Assembly: GCA_046294735.1 (NCBI GenBank)
Contig: JBKBKB010000005.1
Span: 186,001 to 250,000, forward strand
From: 34-65-8 sp046294735
Lineage (GTDB): Bacteria; Pseudomonadota; Alphaproteobacteria; Sphingomonadales; Sphingomonadaceae
DNA length: 64,000 nucleotides
Reading direction: 5' to 3'
Made by a program: the position numbers and the translations under genes. The stretch's first letter is position 1, and each line of letters opens with the position of its first letter. Shown here piece after piece: positions 25,922-34,783 of the stretch. The notes below the pieces were generated by a model, which made no database searches, was not told the origin of the DNA, and worked only from the letters and a program-made list of their open reading frames with translations.

Positions 25922-26104
25922 ATGTGGAGAATCTGGCTTATTTTTGATCCGCGCCGGGCGCTGGTCGGACTGTTCGCGTTCCTGTTCGTTCTTGCGATCG
26001 TGATTCATTTCATCCTGCTGAGCACGGACACCTACAACTGGCTTGATGGCCCGAATTCGGCTCAGGGCGCAGCAACCGCTGCGGCTGCGCCGATGGCAAC
26101 CTGA
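25922..26104 (+). CDS. pufA: Light-harvesting 1 alpha subunit
   Basis: The 60-residue LH1 alpha polypeptide opens MWRIWLIFDPRRALVGLF, has one membrane helix with the chlorophyll-binding His in VIHFILLST, followed by NWLDG. A low-complexity Ala-rich tail (AATAAAAPMAT) may be trimmed. ACAAGGA lies 8 bases ahead of ATG. It is followed by a strong hairpin before pufL. Confidence 0.96.
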   Translation: MWRIWLIFDPRRALVGLFAFLFVLAIVIHFILLSTDTYNWLDGPNSAQGAATAAAAPMAT

Positions 26105-26121
26105 CTTCGGCCAGTGCGAGA

Positions 26122-26143
26122 GGCGGCGGCTCCGGCCGCCGCC
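26122..26143 (+). promoter_or_regulatory. pufA-pufL intercistronic hairpin
   Basis: GGCGGCGGC-TCCG-GCCGCCGCC is a perfect 9-bp GC stem with a 4-base loop, 17 bases past pufA. In Rhodobacter the equivalent pufBA-LM hairpin protects the pufBA 3' end so that LH1 is made in excess over the reaction centre. No T-run follows, so it is not a simple terminator. Confidence 0.85.
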
Positions 26144-26200
26144 GACTCATAACGATGCATTCAACCAGCCCGTCGCAGTGCGGCGGGGGAGGATAGGGTT

Positions 26201-27025
26201 ATGGCGCTCCTGAGTTTTGAGCGGAAGTATCGCGTGCGCGGTGGCACATTGATCGGAGGCGACCTGTTCGATTTCTGGGTCGGCCCCTTCTATGTGGGCT
26301 TCTTTGGCGTGATCACCGCAATTTTCGCCACACTCGGCACGGTCCTTATCTTCTATGCGGCCTCGCAAGGGCCGACCTGGAACCCGTGGCTGATCTCGAT
26401 CGAACCGCCAGACCTGAAACACGGCCTCGGTTTCGCGCCTTTGATGGAAGGCGGCTTCTGGCAGGTCATCACCGTGTGCGCGATCATCTCGTTTACCTCC
26501 TGGGCGCTGCGCGAGGTGGAGATCTGCCGCAAGCTCGGCATGGGCTACCATGTTCCGATTGCCTTCGGCTTCGCCATTTTCGCCTATGTCTCGCTGGTGG
26601 TAATCCGCCCGATCCTTCTGGGCGGCTGGCATTTCGGCTTCCCCTACGGCATCTTCAGCCACTTGGACTGGGTGTCGAACACGGGCTACCAGTACCTGCA
26701 TTTCCATTACAATCCGGCCCACATGCTGGCGGTGTCGTTCTTCTTCACCACCACGCTGGCGCTTGCACTGCATGGCGCGCTGGTCCTGTCGGCGGTCAAT
26801 CCGGCCAAGGGGCAGGAAGTGAAAACACCGGAATATGAAGACACCTTCTTCCGCGACCTGATCGGCTATTCGGTCGGAACGCTCGGCATCCACCGGGTCG
26901 GGCTGCTGCTGGCACTCAATGCCGGCTTCTGGAGCGCGGTATGCATCATCATCAGCGGCCCGCTGTGGACCAAAGGCTGGCCCGAATGGTGGACCTGGTG
27001 GCTCAACCTGCCGATCTGGTCGTGA
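26201..27025 (+). CDS. pufL: Photosynthetic reaction centre L subunit
   Basis: The 274-residue protein has five membrane helices and binds half of the special pair and the active-branch cofactors. Ligand histidines are visible in YLHFHYNPAH and LALALHGALV, and the non-haem iron histidine in TLGIHRVG. The N-terminus ALLSFERKYRVRGGTLIGG is typical. AGGATAGGG precedes the ATG. It is followed by pufM after 14 bp. No unusual substitution was seen. Confidence 0.97.
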   Translation: MALLSFERKYRVRGGTLIGGDLFDFWVGPFYVGFFGVITAIFATLGTVLIFYAASQGPTWNPWLISIEPPDLKHGLGFAPLMEGGFWQVITVCAIISFTSWALREVEICRKLGMGYHVPIAFGFAIFAYVSLVVIRPILLGGWHFGFPYGIFSHLDWVSNTGYQYLHFHYNPAHMLAVSFFFTTTLALALHGALVLSAVNPAKGQEVKTPEYEDTFFRDLIGYSVGTLGIHRVGLLLALNAGFWSAVCIIISGPLWTKGWPEWWTWWLNLPIWS

Positions 27026-27039
27026 AGGAGCATTAGACA

Positions 27040-28047
27040 ATGGCTCAATATCAAAACATCTTCACCCAGGTGCAACTGCGGTCCGCCCCGGAAATGGGCA
27101 TACCGCTGCCGGCTGGATCGGAACCGCGCATCCAGACGACCACCTTCAACCATTGGATGGGCATGATCGGCCAGGCGCAGATCGGCCCCGTCTACCTCGG
27201 TGTCACCGGTGTCCTTTCGCTCCTGCTCGGTTTCATCGCTTTTGAAATCATCGGCCTCAACATGCTAGCTTCGGTGGGCTGGAATCCGATCGAGTTCGTT
27301 CGCCAGCTGCCGTGGCTGGCGCTCGAACCGCCGGGCCCCGAATATGGTTTCAGTCCGTTCGTGCCGTTGGCAGAAGGGGGTTGGTGGATCCTCGCCGGGG
27401 CCTGTCTGACCGCTTCGATCATGCTCTGGTGGGTGCGCACCTACCTGCGAGCTCGGGCGCTGGGCATGGGGACGCATGTCGCCTGGGCCTTCTTGTCCGC
27501 CATCTGGCTGTTTCTCGTGCTCGGTTTCATCCGGCCCGGCCTGATGGGCAGCTGGGCTGAAGCTGTGCCGTTCGGCATTTTCCCGCACCTTGACTGGACG
27601 GCGGCATTCTCGATCCGGTACGGCAATCTCTTCTACAATCCGTTCCATGCCCTCTCGATTGCGTTCCTTTACGGCTCGACGCTTCTGTTCGCGATGCACG
27701 GCGCCACGATCCTTGCCGTTGGCCGCTACGGCGGTGAGCGCGAGATCGAGCAGATTACCGATCGCGGCACGGCGTCAGAACGGGCAGCGCTGTTCTGGCG
27801 CTGGACCATGGGCTTCAACGCCACGATGGAATCGATCCACCGCTGGGCCTGGTGGTTCGCGGTTCTGACGACGCTGACCGGAGGGATCGGTATCCTGCTG
27901 ACCGGCACAGTCGTCGACAACTGGTATCTGTGGGCACAACAACATGGCTACGCCCCGGCCTATCCGGACACCGGTGTAATCGATCCGGCTGCTGCAACCG
28001 GGTCGGCCGAGATGGCGCCAGCCCAAACCGGGAGTATGGGACAATGA
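27040..28047 (+). CDS. pufM: Photosynthetic reaction centre M subunit
   Basis: This 335-residue type II reaction-centre subunit has five helices. Its signatures are WMGMIGQAQIGPVYLG, FHALSIAFLYGSTLLFAMHG with the chlorophyll histidines, and iron-binding MESIHRWAWWFAVL. It is about 20-25 residues longer at the C-terminus than the Rhodobacter form (GYAPAYPDTGVIDPA), a feature often seen where a PufC cytochrome is present. The stop overlaps pufC in ATGA. GAAGGAGC lies ahead of ATG. Confidence 0.97.
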   Translation: MAQYQNIFTQVQLRSAPEMGIPLPAGSEPRIQTTTFNHWMGMIGQAQIGPVYLGVTGVLSLLLGFIAFEIIGLNMLASVGWNPIEFVRQLPWLALEPPGPEYGFSPFVPLAEGGWWILAGACLTASIMLWWVRTYLRARALGMGTHVAWAFLSAIWLFLVLGFIRPGLMGSWAEAVPFGIFPHLDWTAAFSIRYGNLFYNPFHALSIAFLYGSTLLFAMHGATILAVGRYGGEREIEQITDRGTASERAALFWRWTMGFNATMESIHRWAWWFAVLTTLTGGIGILLTGTVVDNWYLWAQQHGYAPAYPDTGVIDPAAATGSAEMAPAQTGSMGQ

Positions 28048-29096
28048 AGCGCACCATAGCCCTTGTGGCCACTCTCCCGCTCGTCTTGGGAGCGTGCGAG
28101 CTGGCACCGAAACAGTCGAGCCAGAACGGGTTTCGCGGAACCGGCATGAACCAGATCGTTCTGGCGGCTGACGCGACCGGCATGGAGGAGGTTCCAGCTC
28201 CCCCATATGATTTGCCGCCGCCTGGTGCGGAAACGGCTGCTCAAGCCTACGAGAACGTTCAGGTTCTGGGCAATATCAGCCGCGAGGAGTTTGATTATAC
28301 CATGGCGGCCATCACCGCCTGGATATCGCCGGAGGAAGGCTGTAACTACTGCCACAATCCGGCCAACATGGCGTCGGACGAGGTCTACACCAAAGTCGTT
28401 GCGCGGCGCATGATCTCGATGACCCAGACGCTCAACTCGGACTGGAAGCCGCACACGGGCCAGGCTGGCGTGACGTGTTGGACCTGTCACCGCGGCAATG
28501 CCATCCCGGCCGAATACTGGACAATGCCGGATCCGGCAGAAAGCCGCGGTGCGGCTGCGGTGCGCCGCAACGGGCAGAACATGCCAACAGCGAACACCGC
28601 CTATACCTCCCTGCCTGGTGATTTTGCGGCGCGCTATCTCGCCAAAGCGGCCGATGCCGACAGGATCAAGGTGTCATCGGCAACCATGCATCCCAGCTCG
28701 GCTAACAAGCTGACAACGATGGAGGCAGAGCCGACCTATGCGCTGATGAACCACATGTCGGCGTCGCTCGGGGTCAACTGCACCTTCTGCCACAACACGC
28801 AGGCGTTCCGCGAGTGGAACCTGAGCACTCCGCAACGGGCAAGCGCGTGGCATGGCATCCGGATGGTGGGAGACATCAACAGCACTTACATCACGCCGCT
28901 GGCCAGTGTGTTCCCGAAGAACCGCCTTGGCAGCCAGGGCGATCCGTTCAAGGTCAACTGCTCGACCTGCCATCAGGGCAAGAACAAGCCGATGGGCGGT
29001 GCGCAGATGGCCAAAGATTATCCGGCGCTGCTGGTCGCATCTCTGGCTGCGCCAGTGGCAGTTCCGACCGATGACGGGGTGCAGCAAACCCAGTAA
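28044..29096 (+). CDS. pufC: Reaction centre tetrahaem cytochrome c subunit (lipoprotein)
   Basis: The 350-residue protein has a lipobox (LVLGAC) for membrane anchoring on the periplasmic side and four c-type haem sites: CNYCH near 100, CWTCH near 145, CTFCH near 246 and CSTCH near 306. Axial methionines are expected upstream of each (for example VARRMISMTQTL and YALMNHMSASLG). PufC passes electrons from soluble or tethered cytochromes to the special pair. No pufX follows; transcription faces a minus-strand gene tail to tail. Confidence 0.97.
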   Translation: MKRTIALVATLPLVLGACELAPKQSSQNGFRGTGMNQIVLAADATGMEEVPAPPYDLPPPGAETAAQAYENVQVLGNISREEFDYTMAAITAWISPEEGCNYCHNPANMASDEVYTKVVARRMISMTQTLNSDWKPHTGQAGVTCWTCHRGNAIPAEYWTMPDPAESRGAAAVRRNGQNMPTANTAYTSLPGDFAARYLAKAADADRIKVSSATMHPSSANKLTTMEAEPTYALMNHMSASLGVNCTFCHNTQAFREWNLSTPQRASAWHGIRMVGDINSTYITPLASVFPKNRLGSQGDPFKVNCSTCHQGKNKPMGGAQMAKDYPALLVASLAAPVAVPTDDGVQQTQ

Positions 29097-29105
29097 GGGC
29101 GCAGC

Positions 29106-29142
29106 GACCGTCCGGCCCGGCAATTCACCTGGCTGGACGGTC
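29106..29142. terminator. hairpin at the pufC/orf87 convergent end
   Basis: GACCGTCC (29106-29113) and GGACGGTC (29135-29142) form an 8-bp stem with a 21-base loop just after pufC and overlapping the last codons of the minus-strand gene. It may end both transcripts; no T-run supports this. Confidence 0.4.
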
Positions 29143-29388
29143 CGCACGGCCCCGCCGGACCACGTCGGCTAAATGGACCGGGAATGACAGGGCGAGCGGG
29201 CCTGCAATCCAGGGCCAGTCGGCACCAACGAGCGCGGCCCGCAGGCCGACGATCATCAGTGCTGCAGGCAGCAGCATCAGCGCCACGTCTAGCGGATTGC
29301 GCCCTCGCCAGATAAGCCATATTGCTTCGACAATCAGGACAGCGATGATGACATCAGCGGCATGCCCGCTGGCGAAGAACTGCTCCAT
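29125..29388 (-). CDS. Small membrane protein at the end of the tspO operon
   Basis: The 87-residue hydrophobic protein has an N-terminal ADVIIAVLIVEAIWLIW helix, LMLLPAALMIVGLRAAL, and a third segment ending in a basic tail. I do not recognise a named family. It lies 7 bp after tspO and probably ends the ppsR-side operon. A role in pigment or membrane assembly is only implied by position. Confidence 0.65.
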   Translation of the reverse strand: MEQFFASGHAADVIIAVLIVEAIWLIWRGRNPLDVALMLLPAALMIVGLRAALVGADWPWIAGPLALSFPVHLADVVRRGRADRPAR

Positions 29389-29395
29389 CTAACCG

Positions 29396-29878
29396 CTAAC
29401 CAAACGGTCCGTTGAGCTGCACGATCTGCCAGTTCAACGCTCCAGCAACCGTCACCCATGCAAGATAGGGCAGAAGCAGGACCGCCGATAGGCGTGAGAG
29501 CCTGCTGCAAAAGTAAATCAGCGCTGCGACCGACAGCCACAGCAAGACGAGTTCTCCGAAAGCCCAGTCGGGACGTTGCATCCGGAAAAACAGCAGGCTC
29601 CACAGGACATTAAGAAAGCCGTTAAGCGCGAACAGGCCGATTATGCTGTCGGCGACACCAGCGCTAGGCGCCGCTCGCCAGGCTGTTACCCCTGCAATCG
29701 CAGTAAGAGCGAACACCAACGTCCAGATCGCCCCGAAGGCCGCGTCGGGCGGGTTCCAGTCGGGTTTAACAAGGGATTGGTACCAGGGCCCGAGATCGGT
29801 GATCGTCATCCCCAGCATGGCCACCAGCAACGCGGCACCCGCCGCAACGACGACCGGGATGATCCAGCCGGCGTTCAT
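29396..29878 (-). CDS. tspO: TspO/MBR family tryptophan-rich sensory protein
   Basis: The 160-residue five-helix membrane protein belongs to the TspO (peripheral benzodiazepine receptor) family, which binds porphyrins. In Rhodobacter it tunes photosynthesis gene expression in response to oxygen. Family marks are LGPWYQSLVKPDWNPPDAAFG, WRAAPS, ALNGFLNVLWSLLFF and PYLAWVTVAGALNWQIVQLN. The ATG overlaps the bchP stop, so it is made with the geranylgeranyl reductase. A direct sensing role here is inferred. Confidence 0.93.
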   Translation of the reverse strand: MNAGWIIPVVVAAGAALLVAMLGMTITDLGPWYQSLVKPDWNPPDAAFGAIWTLVFALTAIAGVTAWRAAPSAGVADSIIGLFALNGFLNVLWSLLFFRMQRPDWAFGELVLLWLSVAALIYFCSRLSRLSAVLLLPYLAWVTVAGALNWQIVQLNGPFG

Positions 29879-31071
29879 CGCGCAACCGGTTTCAGCCCCA
29901 ACAGATGCGCGCAGTCCTTCAGGAAAATCCGCACATGGGCCATTGGTTTGGCTCGCACCAGGCGCTTGTTCATGTAGGCTTGCCAGGTCAGCTGCTGGAC
30001 GTCGCGATCCGCGCACATATCGACGAACCGCTCGCGCCGCTTGTCGCTGGAATACCAGAAATGCTGCATGATGCGCAGGATCAGAAAGACCTTGCCATGC
30101 TCGCGCATGAAGCGGCGCCGGGCCTGCTTGAGGGTTGCGGGATTGCCCGTTGCAAGGAACGCCTGAGCCGCCTCGGCCGCGATCCGGCCGCAGGTCATGG
30201 CGTAATATATGCCCTCGCCGGATGCCGGGGCAACCACGCCCGCAGCGTCGCCGGCCACCAACACGTCGCGCCCGTTGTCCCACTGCTTGAGCGGCTTCAA
30301 CGGAATCGGCGCACCTTCACAGCGAACCGTTTCACAGTCATCCAGGCCAAGGTCACTGCGCATTTCGGCCACCGCACCACGCAGCGAAAAGCCCTTGTTG
30401 GCGCTCCCTACGCCGATGCTGGAGGTATCTCCATGCGGGAAGACCCAGCCATAGAAGTCGGGCGAGAGTTTGCCCTGATAGAACACGTCACATCGCGCAG
30501 CGTCGAACCCCTGGGTGGTGCTTCGCGGGGACCGGATCACTTCATGGTAGGCGAACACGCACGGTACCTTGTCGCCGTCCGGTATGTTCTGCCTGGCAAC
30601 GCCGGACCGCGCACCATCGGCGCCGATCACGAGCCGTGTCCGAACCCGGTGCAGGGGGCCGCCGCGTTCAGTCCGATAACAGACGATCGCGCCCTCAGCC
30701 CCATCCCGTTCGACTTGCTCGAATGTGCCAGTGCGCCGCTGCGCGCCAGCGGTGGCGGCGCGCTTGCGCAGCCATTCATCGAACACGTCGCGATCGACCA
30801 TCCCGACATATCCGATTTCCCCCACAGGCATATCGACAGTTCGCCCGGAGGGTGCGATCATCCGGGCCGAGCGGGCCTTTGCGACCAGCAGCGAAGTAGG
30901 AACGTCAAAGTCTTCCAGCAGGCGCGGCGGCACTGCCCCGCCGCACGGCTTGATCCGCCCGGCCCGGTCAAGCAGCATGACCCGGCGCCCCGCTCGGGCA
31001 AGGTCGCACGCCGCAGTTGCTCCTGAGGGGCCGCCCCCGACCACCACCACATCGAAATCCATCCGTGTCAT
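29875..31071 (-). CDS. bchP: Geranylgeranyl diphosphate/bacteriochlorophyll reductase
   Basis: The 398-residue flavoprotein reduces the geranylgeranyl tail to phytyl after BchG esterification. The FAD motif is VVVVGGGPSGATAACDLARAG at the N-terminus, then KPCGGAVPP, and the second flavin site is VLVAGDAAGVVAPASGEGIY. Start 31071 shares ATGA with the upstream transporter; an internal MDFDVV start is possible. Length is usual for BchP. Confidence 0.95.
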   Translation of the reverse strand: MTRMDFDVVVVGGGPSGATAACDLARAGRRVMLLDRAGRIKPCGGAVPPRLLEDFDVPTSLLVAKARSARMIAPSGRTVDMPVGEIGYVGMVDRDVFDEWLRKRAATAGAQRRTGTFEQVERDGAEGAIVCYRTERGGPLHRVRTRLVIGADGARSGVARQNIPDGDKVPCVFAYHEVIRSPRSTTQGFDAARCDVFYQGKLSPDFYGWVFPHGDTSSIGVGSANKGFSLRGAVAEMRSDLGLDDCETVRCEGAPIPLKPLKQWDNGRDVLVAGDAAGVVAPASGEGIYYAMTCGRIAAEAAQAFLATGNPATLKQARRRFMREHGKVFLILRIMQHFWYSSDKRRERFVDMCADRDVQQLTWQAYMNKRLVRAKPMAHVRIFLKDCAHLLGLKPVAR

Positions 31072-32378
31072 GCCTGTACCATCCTCGTGGATTGCCCCTG
31101 GTTGCGGGACGTCGCCTTCAATGCCAGTGCCGCTGCCAGGATGAACACGGCAGCTTCCAGCGCGAAGATAAACTGGAACGCAGCGCCATCATGTTGTTGC
31201 GCGCGGCGGGCGATATCCACTCCAAGCGCCCCCATCAGGCCGCCCATGGCGAAGGCTATCGCTTGCGCCGCGCCCCACACGCCCATGCGGATCCCTTCGC
31301 CTGAGCGCAGACCCGAACCTGCCAGCCCCATCATCGATCCGATCGCGGCGACTGCGAACGTGCCGTTGCAAAACCCCAGTGCGAACACGTTAAGTTGCAG
31401 CGGCCAGCCGCCGCCGGACATGGCGGCCATGGCGAGTCCGACGAGCGACAGGGCTGAACCGAGACAGCCCAGCACTATCCAGTGCCGCAGATCGAACGGC
31501 AGGCGACCGGCAAAGGCGCTGCCACAGACCCCGGTCACGATCATGCCGATCAGGACGCCCCCATGCTGGAGCCCGGACAATTGAGTCGACTGGCCGGGGG
31601 TCATGCCGAACACCAGACCGGCGAACGGCTCCAGGATCAGGTCTTGCATCGAATAGGCGAACATCGACACGAAGATGAACACGGTAAACCAGCGCGCCTG
31701 TGGTTCCTGCATGATGTCCTGCAATGCCGTGCGGAAGTCCACTGCATCGCCGCTTTCGGCAGTGGTCCGCACCGGCAGGGCGTGCCGTTCAAGCCTGAAA
31801 ACGGCCAGCCACGAGACCCCGAGCGCGGTCAGCGCTACACCACTTGCCACCAGCGCCAGGCGCTGTTCGGAATAGGGATCGAGCAAGGCTCCGGCTGTCG
31901 CTGCCGAGATGACAATGCCGGACACCATCATGATCCAGGTGACGGCAGCAGCGGCCGCCCGCCGTTCCGGAACCACGCCCGAAGCGAGCAAAGCCAGCAG
32001 TGAAGTGCCTGCCGCCCCGACACCGCCGCCGATCAGGGTAAAGGCAAGGATCGCCATGATCGTGCCGAGCACGGGGTTGCTGTCGAGCAGCACGGTTGCG
32101 TTGACGGCGGTCAGCGTACCCAGCGCCAGCACTGCCATCCCGGCATGGATCCACGGCGTGCGTTCCCGCCCCTTGTCCGAACCATGGCCCCACACCGGAC
32201 GGCTGAGCTGGACCGCGTAGTGCCACGCAACCAGGCCAGCGGGAATCGCCGCCATCAATCCGTATTCCACCACCATCAGCCGGTTAAGCAGCGATGTCGC
32301 CAGCATCACCATCGCTCCGATGGAGGCCTGGACCGCACCAAGTCGCACGATCGCCAGCCAGGTGAATCCGCGCTCCAT
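31068..32378 (-). CDS. BCD-family MFS transporter between bchG and bchP
   Basis: This 436-residue protein of about twelve helices belongs to the bacteriochlorophyll-delivery family (PucC, LhaA). It is the equivalent of ORF428 located between bchG and bchP in Rhodobacter capsulatus. Helical segments run from VRLGAVQASIGAMVML to FIFALEAAVFILAAAL, and HGSDKGRERTPWI forms the typical cytoplasmic loop. It may move pigment or help light-harvesting assembly; its exact job is unknown. The ATG is used because it shares TGATG with the bchG stop. Confidence 0.9.
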   Translation of the reverse strand: MERGFTWLAIVRLGAVQASIGAMVMLATSLLNRLMVVEYGLMAAIPAGLVAWHYAVQLSRPVWGHGSDKGRERTPWIHAGMAVLALGTLTAVNATVLLDSNPVLGTIMAILAFTLIGGGVGAAGTSLLALLASGVVPERRAAAAAVTWIMMVSGIVISAATAGALLDPYSEQRLALVASGVALTALGVSWLAVFRLERHALPVRTTAESGDAVDFRTALQDIMQEPQARWFTVFIFVSMFAYSMQDLILEPFAGLVFGMTPGQSTQLSGLQHGGVLIGMIVTGVCGSAFAGRLPFDLRHWIVLGCLGSALSLVGLAMAAMSGGGWPLQLNVFALGFCNGTFAVAAIGSMMGLAGSGLRSGEGIRMGVWGAAQAIAFAMGGLMGALGVDIARRAQQHDGAAFQFIFALEAAVFILAAALALKATSRNQGQSTRMVQA

Positions 32379-33280
32379 CAGATATATCCCCCAAGACCCA
32401 GAGCAGCAGCGAGCATGCCAAACACGTAACAGGCAACGCCAACCCCGTTGTACCACGGCGCGAACCGCGCTGGGTCGGACAGCAGCCGAGGCATGGCGGC
32501 AAGCTGGCCAAGGGTGAGGGCGGCGACGGCCGCAGACGATAGTGTCAGGCCCCAGGTTGCCAGCAGGCCGATCACCACCAGCTGCGGCACCAGCATCACC
32601 CCGCAGGCAAGCCGGGCTGCGTTGGCTACGCCCAGCGTGACCGGGAGTGACCGGACCCCCGTTGCGGCATCGCCTTCCACCGCCTTGAAATCGTTCAGGG
32701 TCATGATCCCGTGGGCGCCCAGGCTGTAGAGCAGCAGGACCACCAGGATCTCCATCCGTGGCAGAGCACCGGCCATCACGCTGGCACCCGTAAACCAGGT
32801 CAACCCTTCATAACTGAGCGCAACCACTGCCGGACCGATCCAGCCGCTTTCCTTGAACCGCAAAGGCGGGGCGCTGTAGGCCCAGGCGCAGAACACCCCC
32901 AGCACGGTCGCGGCCAGCACCCATGGACCGATCGCCCATGCCACCAACAGGGACAGCAGTGAGCCGAGCACCGCGATCCGGAATCCCCAGGTCCCGGCAA
33001 TCCGGCCGGACGGGATCGGACGTTCGGGCTGGTTGATGGCGTCGACGTGGCGATCGTACCAGTCATTTACCGCCTGGCTGGTGCCGCACACCAGCGGCCC
33101 GGTCAGAACAATTCCGGCAAGCAGGAACAGCCAGCGGCCATCCAGCGCGGCGCCTGACGATACGACTCCGCACATAAAGGCCCACATCGGCGGGAACCAG
33201 GTGATCGGCTTGAGCAGCTCGAGCACGTCGCGCGGGGCCGGAACCGGTATTGTATGAGTCGGGGCGGCCATGCGTGCCAT
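32378..33280 (-). CDS. bchG: Bacteriochlorophyll synthase (geranylgeranyl transferase)
   Basis: The 300-residue UbiA-type prenyltransferase esterifies bacteriochlorophyllide a with geranylgeranyl diphosphate. Its first Asp-rich motif is NDWYDRHVDAINQPERPIPS; the second is in HGIMTLNDFKAVEGD. About eight helices. Two in-frame ATGs lie 9 bases apart (33280 and 33271); neither has a good ribosome site and the first is reported. A degenerate PpsR box lies about 30 bp upstream. Confidence 0.95.
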   Translation of the reverse strand: MARMAAPTHTIPVPAPRDVLELLKPITWFPPMWAFMCGVVSSGAALDGRWLFLLAGIVLTGPLVCGTSQAVNDWYDRHVDAINQPERPIPSGRIAGTWGFRIAVLGSLLSLLVAWAIGPWVLAATVLGVFCAWAYSAPPLRFKESGWIGPAVVALSYEGLTWFTGASVMAGALPRMEILVVLLLYSLGAHGIMTLNDFKAVEGDAATGVRSLPVTLGVANAARLACGVMLVPQLVVIGLLATWGLTLSSAAVAALTLGQLAAMPRLLSDPARFAPWYNGVGVACYVFGMLAAALGLGGYI

Positions 33281-33309
33281 CCAGAGAGGCTATGCTTGAC
33301 AGCGCGATG

Positions 33310-33327
33310 CGTCAAATCAAATTGACA
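33310..33327 (-). promoter_or_regulatory. degenerate PpsR box and possible bchG promoter
   Basis: On the minus strand TGTCAATTTGATTTGACG matches TGT-N12-ACA at five of six fixed bases. Its end is TTGACG, a good -35, and TAGCCT lies 17 bases on as a weak -10. This would give bchG its own start site downstream of ppsR. Confidence 0.5.
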
Positions 33328-33345
33328 CTTTGGTTGACGATTGCC

Positions 33346-34770
33346 TTACTGATCGGCTTCGCTGACCAGATTTCCCAGGCCGTAGCGGTGCAGCTTGGAA
33401 TAGAGGCTCTGGCGGCTGAGGCCAAGAATCTCCGCTGCCGAAGCGCGGTTGTCAGAGGTGTAGGACAACGCTGCCTCGATGCAGAGCCGCTCGATCAGAT
33501 CCGTGCTTTCGCGCACAATATCCTTGAGCGACATGCGTCCGACCAGTTCGGTCAGTTGTTCGACCGAACGGGGCAGATCGCGTCCGGCTGGCGGGAGATC
33601 GCGCAGACGGCGGGCCACCGGCCGCAGCACCAGTCCGTAGACGGGATGGTCGTCACCGACGCGCACGGCGGACAATTCAACCGGCTCACCGTCCTCGTTA
33701 TCGCGCTGCTGCACGATCGTGCTGACGTTGCGGGCATAGCCGTGCTTGCTCAGTTGTCCCGAAATCAGGTCAAGATCGATCCCCGGGCGTCCGATCAACT
33801 CTTCCAGTGGCCGGCCGCGGATCTGGTCAACGCTGGCAGCTTCCACCAGTTCAACAAACGCAATGTTGGCCGTGAGCACCTGCATCTGCGCGTCGGCGAG
33901 CACGAAGGCATCCGGCATGCTTTCCACCACATCGATGGTGGCTAGGGATTCGGAACTGGTGCGGGGCTGGCTCGACGCAAGCCGGACCAGCAAGAACTGC
34001 CCACCGTGTTGGCGGAACCCTGTTGCGGACAGGAACAGGCTTTCGGCGTTCTTGGCCGTCGACACCTCAACGGGCGAAACGCCGGTCGAGACCATGGCAG
34101 AGCCGAGAAACGCCAACAGTACCTCACGGTCGGCCTTGGCAAACAGGGCGAGCAGCTTGCTGCCTGTCAGGCTGCCCGGGCTGGCGCCAAGCATCTTGTA
34201 GGCAGCGGGATTGGCTTCGCGGATCTTGTAGCTTTCGCTGTCCACGACGATCACCGGTTCAGATGATAGTTCGAACAGCAGGCGATAACGCATCTCGATC
34301 TGGCGCAGGCGCATGTAGTCTCGTTCGAGTGACTGTTGCGCCTGAAGCAATCGTTGCTGCAGGGCCGCTGCATCGCGCATATCCCGCCCCACTGCCAGTA
34401 TCCGGCTGTCAGGCCCCAGTGGGATCAGTGCATATCGAACCGGAATATTGCCGTCGGCAGTAATATGGTTGACCTGCCGCCAGTGCTGGGTCTGGCCCTT
34501 GCGGGCGGCGGCCAGCATTTCCATCACTTTGGTGCGGCTGTCAGCGGTTACAGTGGCCAGCCAGTCACTGCCAATCCACTGCGACAACTCGGGAAAGTGC
34601 TCGGGATGTGCTGTGGCATCGGAAATCGTGCCGGTTTCGTCGAGAATCAGAACAATATCGCCGGCCACCATCGCCAGGCGCACAGCATGCTCGACGTCGA
34701 GCCGCGCGAACAGCGCTTCGGAATTGGCAAACGCCAACTTGCCTTCGATGCTGTTCTTCCGGGCGAGCAC
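33346..34770 (-). CDS. ppsR: Transcriptional regulator PpsR/CrtJ
   Basis: The 474-residue repressor of pigment and light-harvesting genes has an N-terminal region, two to three PAS domains (about 25-115, 150-260 and 275-380), a linker, and a Fis-type helix-turn-helix at the end (AAEILGLSRQSLYSKLHRYG). It binds TGT-N12-ACA, and such sites flank it. There is one cysteine only, Cys430 in ERLCIEAAL next to the DNA-binding helix. Rhodobacter homologues have a second cysteine in the PAS region, so an internal disulfide is not possible here. Start is GTG with GGAGGAG ahead. It is 13 bp behind aerR. Confidence 0.95.
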   Translation of the reverse strand: MLARKNSIEGKLAFANSEALFARLDVEHAVRLAMVAGDIVLILDETGTISDATAHPEHFPELSQWIGSDWLATVTADSRTKVMEMLAAARKGQTQHWRQVNHITADGNIPVRYALIPLGPDSRILAVGRDMRDAAALQQRLLQAQQSLERDYMRLRQIEMRYRLLFELSSEPVIVVDSESYKIREANPAAYKMLGASPGSLTGSKLLALFAKADREVLLAFLGSAMVSTGVSPVEVSTAKNAESLFLSATGFRQHGGQFLLVRLASSQPRTSSESLATIDVVESMPDAFVLADAQMQVLTANIAFVELVEAASVDQIRGRPLEELIGRPGIDLDLISGQLSKHGYARNVSTIVQQRDNEDGEPVELSAVRVGDDHPVYGLVLRPVARRLRDLPPAGRDLPRSVEQLTELVGRMSLKDIVRESTDLIERLCIEAALSYTSDNRASAAEILGLSRQSLYSKLHRYGLGNLVSEADQ

Positions 34771-34783
34771 TCGCTCCTCCGGC

